A stretch of 54,604 nucleotides of DNA from Alphaproteobacteria bacterium. Its GTDB lineage: Bacteria > Pseudomonadota > Alphaproteobacteria > Micropepsales > Micropepsaceae. Position numbers and translations under genes: made by a program. The DNA lies in NCBI GenBank assembly GCA_003139615.1, contig PLJH01000115.1, positions 1 to 54,604 on the forward strand, given 5' to 3'. The notes under the pieces are model-generated. The model saw only the letters and a program-made list of their open reading frames with translations, had not been told where the DNA came from and did no database searches. Of this stretch, positions 1 through 7,495 are shown piece after piece (position 1 is the stretch's first letter; every line of letters starts with the position of its first letter).

Positions 1-406
1 GATTAATGGGAGTCTGCTCTAGATCGGCCGTCATGTCCGCATTGAAGGTCGTGGCGGAAAGCGATCCCGTCGCGACGGTTGCGTCGATTCCCGTGATCTG
101 CGTACCGAGGACGAAGTGATCGTTCATCGCATTGAACCAGTCGATCGTGTCGAAGGTCGGACCCGTGGAATTGGCGACCGACGAGAAGGCGAACCGATCG
201 CTCGATCCGCCTCCGGTCAAATTCTCGACTCCGGAGCCAGTCTGGAAGACGTTGTCGCCCGACCCGCCAGTGAAAGTGTCGGTGCTGACGCCACCGACGA
301 ACACAAGTTTGCCGCTGGTCGCCGATGCGTCCACCGTGAGGTCGTTGGAACTGTCCGTATTGTGGCCGACAATCCTCAGCGTGTCGCCGGACGTTACACA
401 AGTCAC
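1..406 (-). CDS. RTX/hemolysin-type calcium-binding-like protein, partial
   Basis: An open minus-strand frame runs off the left edge of the window. It translates into a Gly/Asp/Ser-rich protein with segments such as TFTGGSGDNVF and ENLTGGGSSDRFAF, which resemble nonapeptide RTX repeats of secreted calcium-binding proteins, followed by a beta-rich stretch (DTIDWFNAMNDHFVLGTQI) typical of the end of such repeats. The frame is closed upstream by TAA near 463-465. The first usable start is GTG at 406, with no clear ribosome binding site, so the protein begins abruptly without the long N-terminal region usual for RTX exoproteins. It could be a short RTX protein or the tail of a truncated or frameshifted gene. 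Assignment to the RTX class rests on composition and repeat look only. Confidence 0.5.
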   Translation of the reverse strand, partial: MTCVTSGDTLRIVGHNTDSSNDLTVDASATSGKLVFVGGVSTDTFTGGSGDNVFQTGSGVENLTGGGSSDRFAFSSVANSTGPTFDTIDWFNAMNDHFVLGTQITGIDATVATGSLSATTFNADMTADLEQTPIN

Positions 407-498
407 TCGCCCGACTTGCGTTCCTGATGTCTCGCCAAAGACCTGACTATTTTTTGAACGTTAAAGCGCCGAAAGAGTAAGAGTCCGAACCAGTCCGT

Positions 499-520
499 TT
501 TGCGCAAGGGAATGCGCAAA
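499..520. promoter_or_regulatory. Inverted repeat upstream of the DUF883 gene
   Basis: TTTGCGC and GCGCAAA form a perfect 7-bp inverted repeat with an 8-base spacer. It lies between the divergent RTX-like and DUF883 genes, about 130 bases upstream of the latter. It could be an operator or a weak hairpin. No T-run follows it, so a terminator is unlikely. Confidence 0.3.
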
Positions 521-650
521 CGCGTTGACCACCGGAACCGCCCTGGGAGTTGTGCGTTACGGCGATGGTGTTGAATGGATAGGTGTGCCCGCGCTGCAGC
601 GTAATGCAACTCGGCGCATTAACATTTCGATTGAAGCTCGGAGATCCACT

Positions 651-998
651 ATGGCTGCGCGCAGGACAAAAAATGGTTCGAAGGTCGCGGATGCGAAATT
701 AGGCGCTCTGCGCTCGGATTTTGCGGCCATCCAGAGCGATTTGAAAAAGGTTGCGATAGACGGCGAGGGCCTCGCGCAGGAACAGGCGCGGGCGGCCTTA
801 CGCGCAGCCGAAGGCGTGGCCGAACGTGCTCTTCGCCTTGCCGAGGAAACGGCGATGGACTGGGCCGACGAAGTAGAAACGTGGACGAACGACAATCTCG
901 ATTCGGCACGCAAGTCCGTTCGGGCGCAGCCGCTTTCTGCGATGCTGCTGTCCCTCGGCGCCGGCGCACTCCTGGGCGCAATATTCCTGCGGCGGTGA
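651..998 (+). CDS. DUF883 (YqjD/ElaB-like) membrane-anchored protein
   Basis: This 115-residue protein is a long charged amphipathic helix, rich in Ala, Glu, Arg and Lys over residues 20-90, followed by a C-terminal hydrophobic segment (LSLGAGALLGAIFLRR) ending in Arg-Arg. This is the layout of the DUF883/ElaB/YqjD family, C-tail-anchored inner-membrane proteins that in E. coli bind stationary-phase ribosomes. The ATG at 651 is preceded by GGAG and starts the family-like part; the frame is open further upstream but that part does not look like the family. The next gene is convergent, with 27 bases between stops. The family call is by architecture; a ribosome role here is only inferred. Confidence 0.75.
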   Translation: MAARRTKNGSKVADAKLGALRSDFAAIQSDLKKVAIDGEGLAQEQARAALRAAEGVAERALRLAEETAMDWADEVETWTNDNLDSARKSVRAQPLSAMLLSLGAGALLGAIFLRR

Positions 999-1025
999 CT
1001 CTCGCCCGCTTTTTATTTCAGAAAT

Positions 1026-1907
1026 CTACAATGCGCTGCGCGCCCTCCGAAACGCCTTTTCCAGCCAGGCGAGCAGGCGGCCTTCGACGACTGAGCGGTT
1101 TGTCTCGTTCAAAAGCTCGTGCCGCGCACCGGGATAGATGTCGACCGTAACGTCGAGACCGGCAGCCTTGTAGCGATCGATCAATGGCGTGACCCAATTT
1201 GTGTTTTGATTGACCGGGTCCTGATCGCCGACGAAAACATAAACCGGAAAACCCGCACGAATGCGTTTCAGCTGCTGCGGATCGGCAAGGCGCGCGGCCT
1301 GGGCAAATACCGACATCATGGAGGCAGGCGTGAGCGCAAATCCGCACAACGGATCGGCGATATAGGCATCGACCTGCACGGGATCGCGGCTCAGCCACTC
1401 GAAAGGCGTGCGTGCAGGCTCGAACGGTGCATTGAGAAGCCCGAGTCCGGCCGGGTCTTCGACAAGCTTCACAAGATGGTCGACCGCCGCCGTCCCGCAG
1501 AGCGCGGCGCCATCCACGAGCGCCGAATGGTCGAGCAGATAGGCTTGTCCCAGCATCGAGCCCAGGCTGTGCCCGAGGAAGAAAACGGGAAGCCCCGGAT
1601 ATTCGTCCCGGGCGATGCGCGTCAGAACCGCCAGATCGTCGACGACGTCTGCAAACCCGCCCTCGCCGAAATCGCCGAACGACTCGGGCGACTGTGCTGT
1701 CCGCCCGTGTCCACGATGGTCGTCTGCATAGAGAACGAATCCGTCCGACAGGATTCGATCGAGCGCAGGCGGATAGCGCCGCGCGTGCTCGCCCATGCCG
1801 TGCGCGAGCTGGAGGATCGCTTTAGGCTTGTCGAACTTGCTCCAGCGATAGGCGGCGATCGTTGCGCCGTCCTTGCCTTCGAAATCGAACCGGTGCTCTT
1901 TCAGCAA
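1026..1907 (-). CDS. Alpha/beta hydrolase, monoacylglycerol-lipase-like
   Basis: A 293-residue serine hydrolase of the Hydrolase_4 (serine aminopeptidase S33-like) type. The nucleophile elbow GHSLGS places Ser114, the HGMGEH stretch (36-41) supplies the oxyanion-hole region, an acidic residue lies in VFVGDQDPV (Asp228 or Asp230), and the catalytic His is His263 in GARHELLNE. Length and motif order match bacterial lysophospholipase or monoglyceride lipase homologues. There is no signal peptide, so it is probably cytoplasmic and acts on acylglycerols or lysophospholipids. The start is TTG at 1907; the frame has a stop 42 bases further upstream and no ATG that would keep the N-terminal strand. 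It lies upstream-to-downstream behind the Nudix gene on the same strand with a 93-base gap. Confidence 0.85.
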   Translation of the reverse strand: MLKEHRFDFEGKDGATIAAYRWSKFDKPKAILQLAHGMGEHARRYPPALDRILSDGFVLYADDHRGHGRTAQSPESFGDFGEGGFADVVDDLAVLTRIARDEYPGLPVFFLGHSLGSMLGQAYLLDHSALVDGAALCGTAAVDHLVKLVEDPAGLGLLNAPFEPARTPFEWLSRDPVQVDAYIADPLCGFALTPASMMSVFAQAARLADPQQLKRIRAGFPVYVFVGDQDPVNQNTNWVTPLIDRYKAAGLDVTVDIYPGARHELLNETNRSVVEGRLLAWLEKAFRRARSAL

Positions 1908-2000
1908 AACTGCAGCCCCGAATTGAATGCCGATGCGAGCCTGCCTTCAAAGCCCGATCGGTTCAAGTTCCATGACTGGAGATCGACGAATCAGACCTCT

Positions 2001-2516
2001 CTATCCGGACCGGCCGCAATTCGTGTCTGGAGACCAGATCGCGGGCTCGAAGAACGTGTTCTCGCTGCGTTTCAAATAAATCGGAAACATCGATCTCAGC
2101 CACGGCGCCAGGTTTGGGGTTTCGGTCGCGCCCCAGAAGCGCACGTCGGTCGTCTCCGCGCCGTCGCATTGCATATTTCCGCCCAGAACCGCGCACTCGA
2201 ATGCAATCATCACATATTGCGCTTCGTCGCCATTGTCGTAGCGGACGACGAAATTGGGGCCTCCATAGATGCCGAAAATACGAGCGACGGAAACCGAAAG
2301 GCCGGTTTCTTCCCAAGTTTCGCGAACGACCGCGTCGGCGGGCGTCTCGTCGAATTCGATTGCGCCGCCCGGCGTGGACCACGCGCCGCCGTCGCTTTGC
2401 CGAACCAGGAGGAGGCGGCCGAGATCGTCATAAATCAGCGCCGAGACCGAAGGGAGCAACAGTCTCTCGTGGCCCATCGCGCGGCGCAACGTTTTCACAT
2501 ATTCGGACATCGGCAT
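2001..2516 (-). CDS. Nudix hydrolase
   Basis: A 171-residue protein with a complete Nudix box: Gly and Glu in GAIEFDE followed by AVVRETWEETGL, fitting GX5EX7REUXEEXGU. Nudix enzymes hydrolyse nucleoside diphosphates linked to another moiety using Mg2+ bound by the REXXEE glutamates. The N-terminal strands (VSALIYDDLGRLLLVRQ) are typical. The C-terminal part with FECAVLGG and WGATETPNLAPWLRSM resembles small Nudix proteins annotated as ADP-ribose or 8-oxo-dGTP phosphatases, but the substrate cannot be read from sequence. The ATG at 2516 follows a GAGAGG ribosome binding site; a second ATG two codons in is an alternative. Confidence 0.88.
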   Translation of the reverse strand: MPMSEYVKTLRRAMGHERLLLPSVSALIYDDLGRLLLVRQSDGGAWSTPGGAIEFDETPADAVVRETWEETGLSVSVARIFGIYGGPNFVVRYDNGDEAQYVMIAFECAVLGGNMQCDGAETTDVRFWGATETPNLAPWLRSMFPIYLKRSENTFFEPAIWSPDTNCGRSG

Positions 2517-2762
2517 TTCGCAAACCTCTCGTGCCGCAAATTGGGCCGCGGTCCCGACCGAACTATACAGCTATGTAATCTACTATTGGCGGATCGGGAT
2601 CCCGCACGACCAGTTTGCGCCTGTATTGCTACAACCCGTGCGTGTCGCAATATCCCCTAGACCGGTCTCGCCGTATCGGGAATACTGGCCCCGCGACGTG
2701 GAGCCGTCGTGTCTCTTTCAATTGCGAAGCGGGGCTCGAATTTCGTTCGGGGGGTTATCGAT

Positions 2763-2948
2763 ATGTCGGATACAGTAGCCATTGCGTTCGTCGACGGTAT
2801 TTCGTCGATCTCAAGTCACAACAGCGTCCATCGCATTGTTTGCTACAAACTGAATGCGGGCGGACAACCGGAAAAGAGCGTCGAACTGCTCATTCCGGCC
2901 TCATCTTTGAACGGATTTGCAGCAGCGCTGGGCAAACTTAGGTCCTGA
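2763..2948 (+). CDS. Small hypothetical protein (61 aa)
   Basis: A 61-residue frame starts at an ATG preceded by a GGGGGG run at good ribosome-binding distance. It has no signal peptide or membrane segment and alternates polar and hydrophobic residues as a folded beta-rich protein would (SDTVAIAFVDGISS, HRIVCYKLNAGG). An in-frame upstream start at 2709 is possible but less well supported. No family is recognised. It stands alone between the divergent Nudix gene and the PAS_5 gene, with 246 and 276 bases of intergenic DNA on either side in which nothing else was recognised. Its size means it could still be a chance frame. Confidence 0.45.
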   Translation: MSDTVAIAFVDGISSISSHNSVHRIVCYKLNAGGQPEKSVELLIPASSLNGFAAALGKLRS

Positions 2949-3224
2949 GATATCCGGACTGGCGGCGTCCGCAGCCAACCCGAATTTCCGGCCGCGGCGT
3001 CAAACAGGGTCTGCTTGGGAATCCATCTTCCCGAGCGAGTTTCCCCGCATTTGGCGCCCGGTGGTGTCCCGCGCCATCCGCCTGAAGTTGCGAGACATCG
3101 GGTCGCAGCGCGACCCGATCGCGAACTGCTACAAGCTCCTTGCGCGATTTGCCGCTCTCGGGAATCGCGCCTCCCCACGAATGATTGACGCGCGCGCCTT
3201 GTCGCACGCCCATGGAACTTTTCG

Positions 3225-3725
3225 ATGGATATGAACGACAGCAGTGCGCGTGCCGTGACCAGCGAGAAATTGCGTACGGTCTATACAATCTGGAAGAGCC
3301 TCGCGGCCGGCCGCATCGGCCCGCGCCGCGCGGAGCTCACGCCCGTGCAATTGCGCAGCGCGATTTCGTGGACCTTCACGGTGGAGGCGATCGACGGCGG
3401 CGAGGATTTTCGTTTCGGTTTTGCCGGCGACAGACTGATGCAATTCCTGGAGCGGCGTTGCGCTTCGCCGACCGTGGCAGGAATGCGTGGCGAACATTTC
3501 TTCAATCAAGCCGACGATCTGTTCCGCAAATGCATCACGAGCGGCAAGCCGCTCGTGAGCGGTCCAAAGCCAACGCATTACAAAGGTCGCGAACATCTGG
3601 AGCGGCAGGTGCTGCTTCTACCGCTGTCCGAAGATGGCGTGACGGTCACCGGGTTGCTGGGCGCGTTCGACACCTGGCAACTCGGCACCCATCCGCACAA
3701 GCCCGAGCCCGTCCTGGCCGACTGA
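3225..3725 (+). CDS. PAS_5 family PAS-domain protein
   Basis: A 166-residue protein matching the PAS_5 type (PF07310), a single-PAS family found mainly in alphaproteobacteria. It shows the family pattern: an N-terminal helix (YTIWKSLAAGRIGPRRAELTP), then LRSAISWTFTVEA with FRFGFAGDRLMQFLERRC, and a C-terminal strand block (QVLLLPLSEDGVTVTGLLGAFD). There is no kinase, GGDEF or DNA-binding output domain, so it may act as a stand-alone sensor or partner protein; ligand and partner are unknown. ATG-GAT-ATG offers two close starts; the first is used. It is convergent with the DUF3089 gene, with 10 bases between the stops. Confidence 0.75.
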   Translation: MDMNDSSARAVTSEKLRTVYTIWKSLAAGRIGPRRAELTPVQLRSAISWTFTVEAIDGGEDFRFGFAGDRLMQFLERRCASPTVAGMRGEHFFNQADDLFRKCITSGKPLVSGPKPTHYKGREHLERQVLLLPLSEDGVTVTGLLGAFDTWQLGTHPHKPEPVLAD

Positions 3726-3735
3726 CGGCGCGGGC

Positions 3736-4881
3736 CTATTTCGGCTGGGTATCGCCTGTTCCATTCAAATAGGCATGGACGCGCGCGATCGCGTTTTCGC
3801 GGATGTCCATCCCGAACAGCGGATAGTCGAGTCCGTGATAGTTCTTGCCGCCGACATCGACCTTGGAAAACTGGCTGCCGCTCTGATCCTTCACGAACAG
3901 GAAGCCGTTGCGGCATTCGGCCGTCGTCCACGCCCGGACCGGCGCCTGAAGCGGAGGGAATTGCACGCCATGGGCGCCGTCGTTTCCCCAGAATTTGATC
4001 TGGAAACGCCCCGACATGGGCACGGCCCCTTTGTGCAAACTCGCCACTGCCATGCCGCCGTCGCGCGCCCATGTGAGCGGATTGATGCAGAGCAGCTTGC
4101 CTTTGATGTCGGTGCGCACGGGCGAGGCGCCTTCGCCATAGGTCGCCCAATGAATGACGCAGTGAATGTCGGTCGGCGACGCACACGCATGAACGGTCCT
4201 GAGCGCGGCAATCTCCTCGTCCGTGATTCCGCCGCCGATGAGATAGGCCGCGACCAGCCTGCTTGCGAGCGGAGTGCCGTCGATGCGCCGCCGGATCAGG
4301 TTGAAGCCATGCTCGGTGCCCTGGCTGTGACTCGCTATGATGAACGGGCGGCCCTTTGAATAATGCTCGAGAAAATACGTGAACGCGCGATCGACATCGT
4401 CATACGCGAAATCGCCGGCTTTCTTGTAGATGTCCGGCGGCGCACTGATATAGCGGAAGATCGAAGCTTCGCGATAGCGCGGCGCATAGATCGCGCAGCA
4501 ACCGTTGAAGGCATTCGCCTGATTGGCCATCATCCATCTGGTGTTTTCTTCGGTCTGGCTGTTGGCGTCGAGCGGCGAATTCCATTCCGCGCCGTTCATG
4601 TAGCCAGTGGGATGGATGAAGAAGACATCGATCTGCGGGTCTTTCGCGGGGCCTGCCACGCCGGCGGGCACATAGGCCGTGAGGCCGGGTTTCGTGGGCA
4701 GCGCCGCCCAGTTGCGCTCGTCGGCATAATCCGGCGCGGGCGCCTTCAGATGAAGGTCCCAGCCATGTCCAGGCCCGAACAGCGCGATGACTTTGACCGC
4801 ATTGCCTGTGAAATAGATCGTGGCGGCGGCGACGACGAGCAATGCGATAAGCGCGCCGACGGCGTAGAGAAAAGTTTTCAT
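3736..4881 (-). CDS. DUF3089 alpha/beta-hydrolase-fold protein, membrane-anchored
   Basis: A 381-residue protein beginning with a hydrophobic N-terminal segment (residues 4-26) that serves as a signal anchor. The rest matches DUF3089 (PF11288): DVFFIHPTGYM, the region around NGCCAIYAPRYREA, and the nucleophile elbow ASHSQGT. These proteins are lipase-like hydrolases of unknown substrate in sphingomonads and other alphaproteobacteria. The ATG at 4881 follows GAAGGGACAACC. Neighbours give no pathway hint. The C-terminal part contains PLFGMDIRENAIARVHAYL, consistent with a full-length family member. Confidence 0.8.
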   Translation of the reverse strand: MKTFLYAVGALIALLVVAAATIYFTGNAVKVIALFGPGHGWDLHLKAPAPDYADERNWAALPTKPGLTAYVPAGVAGPAKDPQIDVFFIHPTGYMNGAEWNSPLDANSQTEENTRWMMANQANAFNGCCAIYAPRYREASIFRYISAPPDIYKKAGDFAYDDVDRAFTYFLEHYSKGRPFIIASHSQGTEHGFNLIRRRIDGTPLASRLVAAYLIGGGITDEEIAALRTVHACASPTDIHCVIHWATYGEGASPVRTDIKGKLLCINPLTWARDGGMAVASLHKGAVPMSGRFQIKFWGNDGAHGVQFPPLQAPVRAWTTAECRNGFLFVKDQSGSQFSKVDVGGKNYHGLDYPLFGMDIRENAIARVHAYLNGTGDTQPK

Positions 4882-5209
4882 GGTTGTCCCTTCAAAGAAC
4901 GACAGTCCGGCAGTCTAAGCGGGAGACAATCAATGCCACGCGATGCACAGAAACTCCCCGGCCAAGCAAAAAACATACGCCCGACACTGCCGCGTCGATA
5001 GTTGCCGACACGTACCATCGACGCGCGGGCGGTCGCTATATGAATCAAGAACTTAGCAGCGGACGCAATTTAATTGCGCGAGGAATCGTCCAAATTCGTC
5101 GCTGACGTTCAAGACAAACGGTCTCGGTGCGATGTAGAGCGCCGATCCTTGCCATCTGGCGTGCTAAGCTTCCGGGAAATCGACGATCACTATTTTGGGG
5201 AGGGATATT
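4882..5209. other. Intergenic region between divergent DUF3089 and membrane-protein genes
   Basis: About 330 bases without a convincing gene. It must hold the promoters of the two divergent flanking genes, but no clear -35/-10 pair, operator or RNA structure was recognised by eye. A GGGAGGG ribosome binding site for the downstream gene lies at its right end. Confidence 0.5.
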
Positions 5210-5698
5210 ATGGTTCTCGGAATGTCGACATTCACATTCGTTCACGTGCTGATCAGTCTCGTGGGAATCGGTACCGGCCTGGTCGTTGCCTACGGGCTTC
5301 TCACAGCGCAGCGACTGGAAGGTTGGACGGCCTGCTTTCTCGTGACGACGGTCGCAACAAGCGTCACGGGCTTCTTCTTTCCGTTCCATGGCTTCACGCC
5401 TGCCATCGGTGTCGGTATCCTGTCGATGATCGTGCTGATTGCCGCGATCGTCGCGCTCTACGTGTTTCATCTGGTGGGCGCTTGGCGATGGATCTATGTT
5501 GGGGGCGCGGTCATAGCGCTCTATTTCAATGTGTTCGTGCTCATCGTTCAGGCGTTCCAGAAAATTGCGCCGCTGAAGGCCCTGGCGCCGACGCAAACGG
5601 AGCCGCCATTCGTGGTCGTCCAGATCGCGGCGCTTTTGTTTTTCGTTGGCGTAGGAGTCGCCTCGATTCGCCGTTTCCTTCCGCCCGCCTCTGCGTGA
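5210..5698 (+). CDS. Four-helix-type integral membrane protein of unknown function
   Basis: A 162-residue, very hydrophobic protein with about five membrane segments: residues about 9-29, 38-60, 62-84, 89-110 and 130-150. The second and third are separated by FPFHGFTPAI. Polar loops are short and no enzymatic motif is seen. The ATG at 5210 sits just behind GGGAGGG; an in-frame TTG five codons upstream lies inside that site and is rejected. It ends 36 bases before the thiolase gene on the same strand and may share its transcript, though a membrane protein of this type has no obvious thiolase role. It may be one of the small uncharacterised DoxX- or DUF-type membrane proteins; no family is claimed. 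Confidence 0.7.
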   Translation: MVLGMSTFTFVHVLISLVGIGTGLVVAYGLLTAQRLEGWTACFLVTTVATSVTGFFFPFHGFTPAIGVGILSMIVLIAAIVALYVFHLVGAWRWIYVGGAVIALYFNVFVLIVQAFQKIAPLKALAPTQTEPPFVVVQIAALLFFVGVGVASIRRFLPPASA

Positions 5699-5734
5699 AT
5701 ATGCCCGGCATTTCTGGATAGCGGAGAAGACGCA

Positions 5735-6985
5735 ATGTTCGACACATTTCTCGTTCCAGGTTTTCGCACCGCCTTCGCGAAGGCCGGTGGCGCGTTCGCG
5801 AAGCACAACGCGATTGAACTTTCCGTTCCCGTGCTGCAGGCGATGAACGCACGCACCGCGCCCGACTTTGTCGTCTGGGGGCAGGTGATTCCCGATGCGA
5901 CGGTTTCGAACATCGCGCGCGAGTTGATCTTCGAATCCAAGATGTCGCCGAACATTCCGGCGTTCTCCACCGTGATGGCGTGCTCGACGAGTTTCATCGG
6001 TACGATCGAGGCATCGGGCATGGTGGGACTCGGCGATTTCCATCTCGCGCTTGTGGGCGGCGTGGAAACGATGAGCCATGTGCCGCTGGCGCTGAAGGCA
6101 CAGTTTGCCGACAGCGTGCTCGGCCAGTTTGTGAAGAACCCGGCCGCCGCACTCGAAACGCTGCAGAAAGTGACGCCGCAGGATTTCGACCTGCCGATTC
6201 ACGGCTGGGCGAACCGGCAGAGCGGCCGCTCGATGGGCGAACACACCGAAGACACCGCCAAGCATTTCGCGATTCCGCGCGCCGAGCAAGACAAACGCGC
6301 GCTCCTCAGCCACCAGGGAGCGATCACAGGACAGGACTCGGGTTTCTTCAAGGACATCGTGATTCCGTTCGACGGCGTCGATCACGACATGATTCCGCGC
6401 CGCGACACGTCGCTCGAAAAACTCGCGAGCCTGAAGCCGGCCTTCGATCACAGCGGCGCCGGCACGCTTACCGCCGGTAACTCATCGCCCAATACGGACG
6501 GCGCCGCGTCGATCTGGGTCGCAGACGCCGAAGGCCTGAAGCGGCTCGGCAATCCTCCGGCCGTCCGGCTCGTGGACTGGCAAGTGCAGGCGATGGATTT
6601 CCACGAAGAGGGAATTCTCATGGCGCCGGCCCGCGCGATCCCCCGACTGCTCGCGCGCAACAAGCTGCGCTTCGCGGATGTTCAGCTGTGGAACATCCAC
6701 GAGGCGTTCGCAGCCCAGGTGCTGGCGAATATCAAGGCGGCGTCGGATCCCGTCTATCGCCGCGAAAAAGCGGGGGTGGATTTCGATCTCGGCGAATTTC
6801 CCTGGGATCGCGTCAATCCGCATGGCGGTTCGCTGGCAATCGGCCACCCCTTCGCGGCCACGGGTGCGCGGATCCTGAGCCAGGCCGCAAAAGAGCTGGG
6901 CGCAATGGCGCCGAGTTCGCGGGGCGTTGTGTCCGTCTGCGCCGATGGCGGTCATGGGACGGTCGCGCTGCTGGAGCGGGTTTGA
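5735..6985 (+). CDS. Acetyl-CoA acyltransferase (thiolase), FadI-like
   Basis: A 416-residue thiolase that cleaves or forms beta-ketoacyl-CoA. Catalytic residues are visible: acyl-accepting Cys83 in MACSTS, His322 in NIHEAFAAQ, His371 in IGHPFAATGAR and the second Cys402 in VCADGGHG, where most thiolases have CxGGG. The N-terminus (FLVPGFRTAFAKAGGAFA) and the length resemble FadI, the trifunctional-type thiolase of long-chain beta-oxidation, rather than 390-residue biosynthetic thiolases. There is no adjacent FadJ-type partner; downstream genes encode a molybdenum hydroxylase. The ATG at 5735 follows GGAGAAG. The gap to the next gene is 33 bases, so co-transcription with iorA is likely, hinting that the oxidation product might enter beta-oxidation-like cleavage; this is inference. 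Confidence 0.88.
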   Translation: MFDTFLVPGFRTAFAKAGGAFAKHNAIELSVPVLQAMNARTAPDFVVWGQVIPDATVSNIARELIFESKMSPNIPAFSTVMACSTSFIGTIEASGMVGLGDFHLALVGGVETMSHVPLALKAQFADSVLGQFVKNPAAALETLQKVTPQDFDLPIHGWANRQSGRSMGEHTEDTAKHFAIPRAEQDKRALLSHQGAITGQDSGFFKDIVIPFDGVDHDMIPRRDTSLEKLASLKPAFDHSGAGTLTAGNSSPNTDGAASIWVADAEGLKRLGNPPAVRLVDWQVQAMDFHEEGILMAPARAIPRLLARNKLRFADVQLWNIHEAFAAQVLANIKAASDPVYRREKAGVDFDLGEFPWDRVNPHGGSLAIGHPFAATGARILSQAAKELGAMAPSSRGVVSVCADGGHGTVALLERV

Positions 6986-7018
6986 TATGGTCAAAGGACT
7001 CGAAAAAGGGATCGAAGG

Positions 7019-7480
7019 ATGACCAGTCTCCGGATCAACGGTCAGATACATGAGGTCGATGTTCCCGGCGACATGCCGCTTCTCTGGGTGCTGCGCGACG
7101 TCGTCGGACTGACCGGCACGAAGTTCGGCTGCGGCATTGCGCAATGCGGCGCCTGCACCGTCCATATCGACGGCAAGGCCGTGCGCTCCTGTTTTCTTCC
7201 TGTCGGCGAGATCGGCAATCGCGCCATCACCACCATAGAGGCCGTGGGCGAAACGCCGACCGGCGCGAAAGTGCAGAAGGCGTGGCTCGATCTGGAAGTC
7301 GTGCAATGCGGCTATTGCCAGTCGGGCCAGATCATGTCGGCGGTGGCCTTGCTCGCTGCGACGCCGAATCCCGACGATTCCGATATCGACGCCGCCATGG
7401 CAGGCAACATCTGTCGTTGCGGCACCTATGTGCGCATCCGTGCCGCCATCAAGAAAGCCGCCGGCGCGCAGCAGGCCTGA
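7019..7480 (+). CDS. iorA: (2Fe-2S) small subunit of a molybdenum hydroxylase, IorA-like
   Basis: A 153-residue iron-sulfur subunit of the xanthine-oxidase superfamily. The plant-type cluster ligands are Cys38, Cys43, Cys46 and Cys58, and the second, alpha-helical cluster ligands are Cys97, Cys100, Cys132 and Cys134 (QCGYCQSGQ and NICRCGTY). It carries electrons from the molybdenum subunit encoded next door. There is no FAD subunit gene nearby, as in isoquinoline 1-oxidoreductase and related aldehyde or nicotinate dehydrogenases that pass electrons to cytochrome c. The protein has no leader of its own and would be co-exported with its Tat-leader-bearing partner. The ATG at 7019 follows GAAGG. 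The stop is 15 bases before the iorB start. Confidence 0.92.
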   Translation: MTSLRINGQIHEVDVPGDMPLLWVLRDVVGLTGTKFGCGIAQCGACTVHIDGKAVRSCFLPVGEIGNRAITTIEAVGETPTGAKVQKAWLDLEVVQCGYCQSGQIMSAVALLAATPNPDDSDIDAAMAGNICRCGTYVRIRAAIKKAAGAQQA

Positions 7481-7495
7481 TTGGGGATTTCGGTC

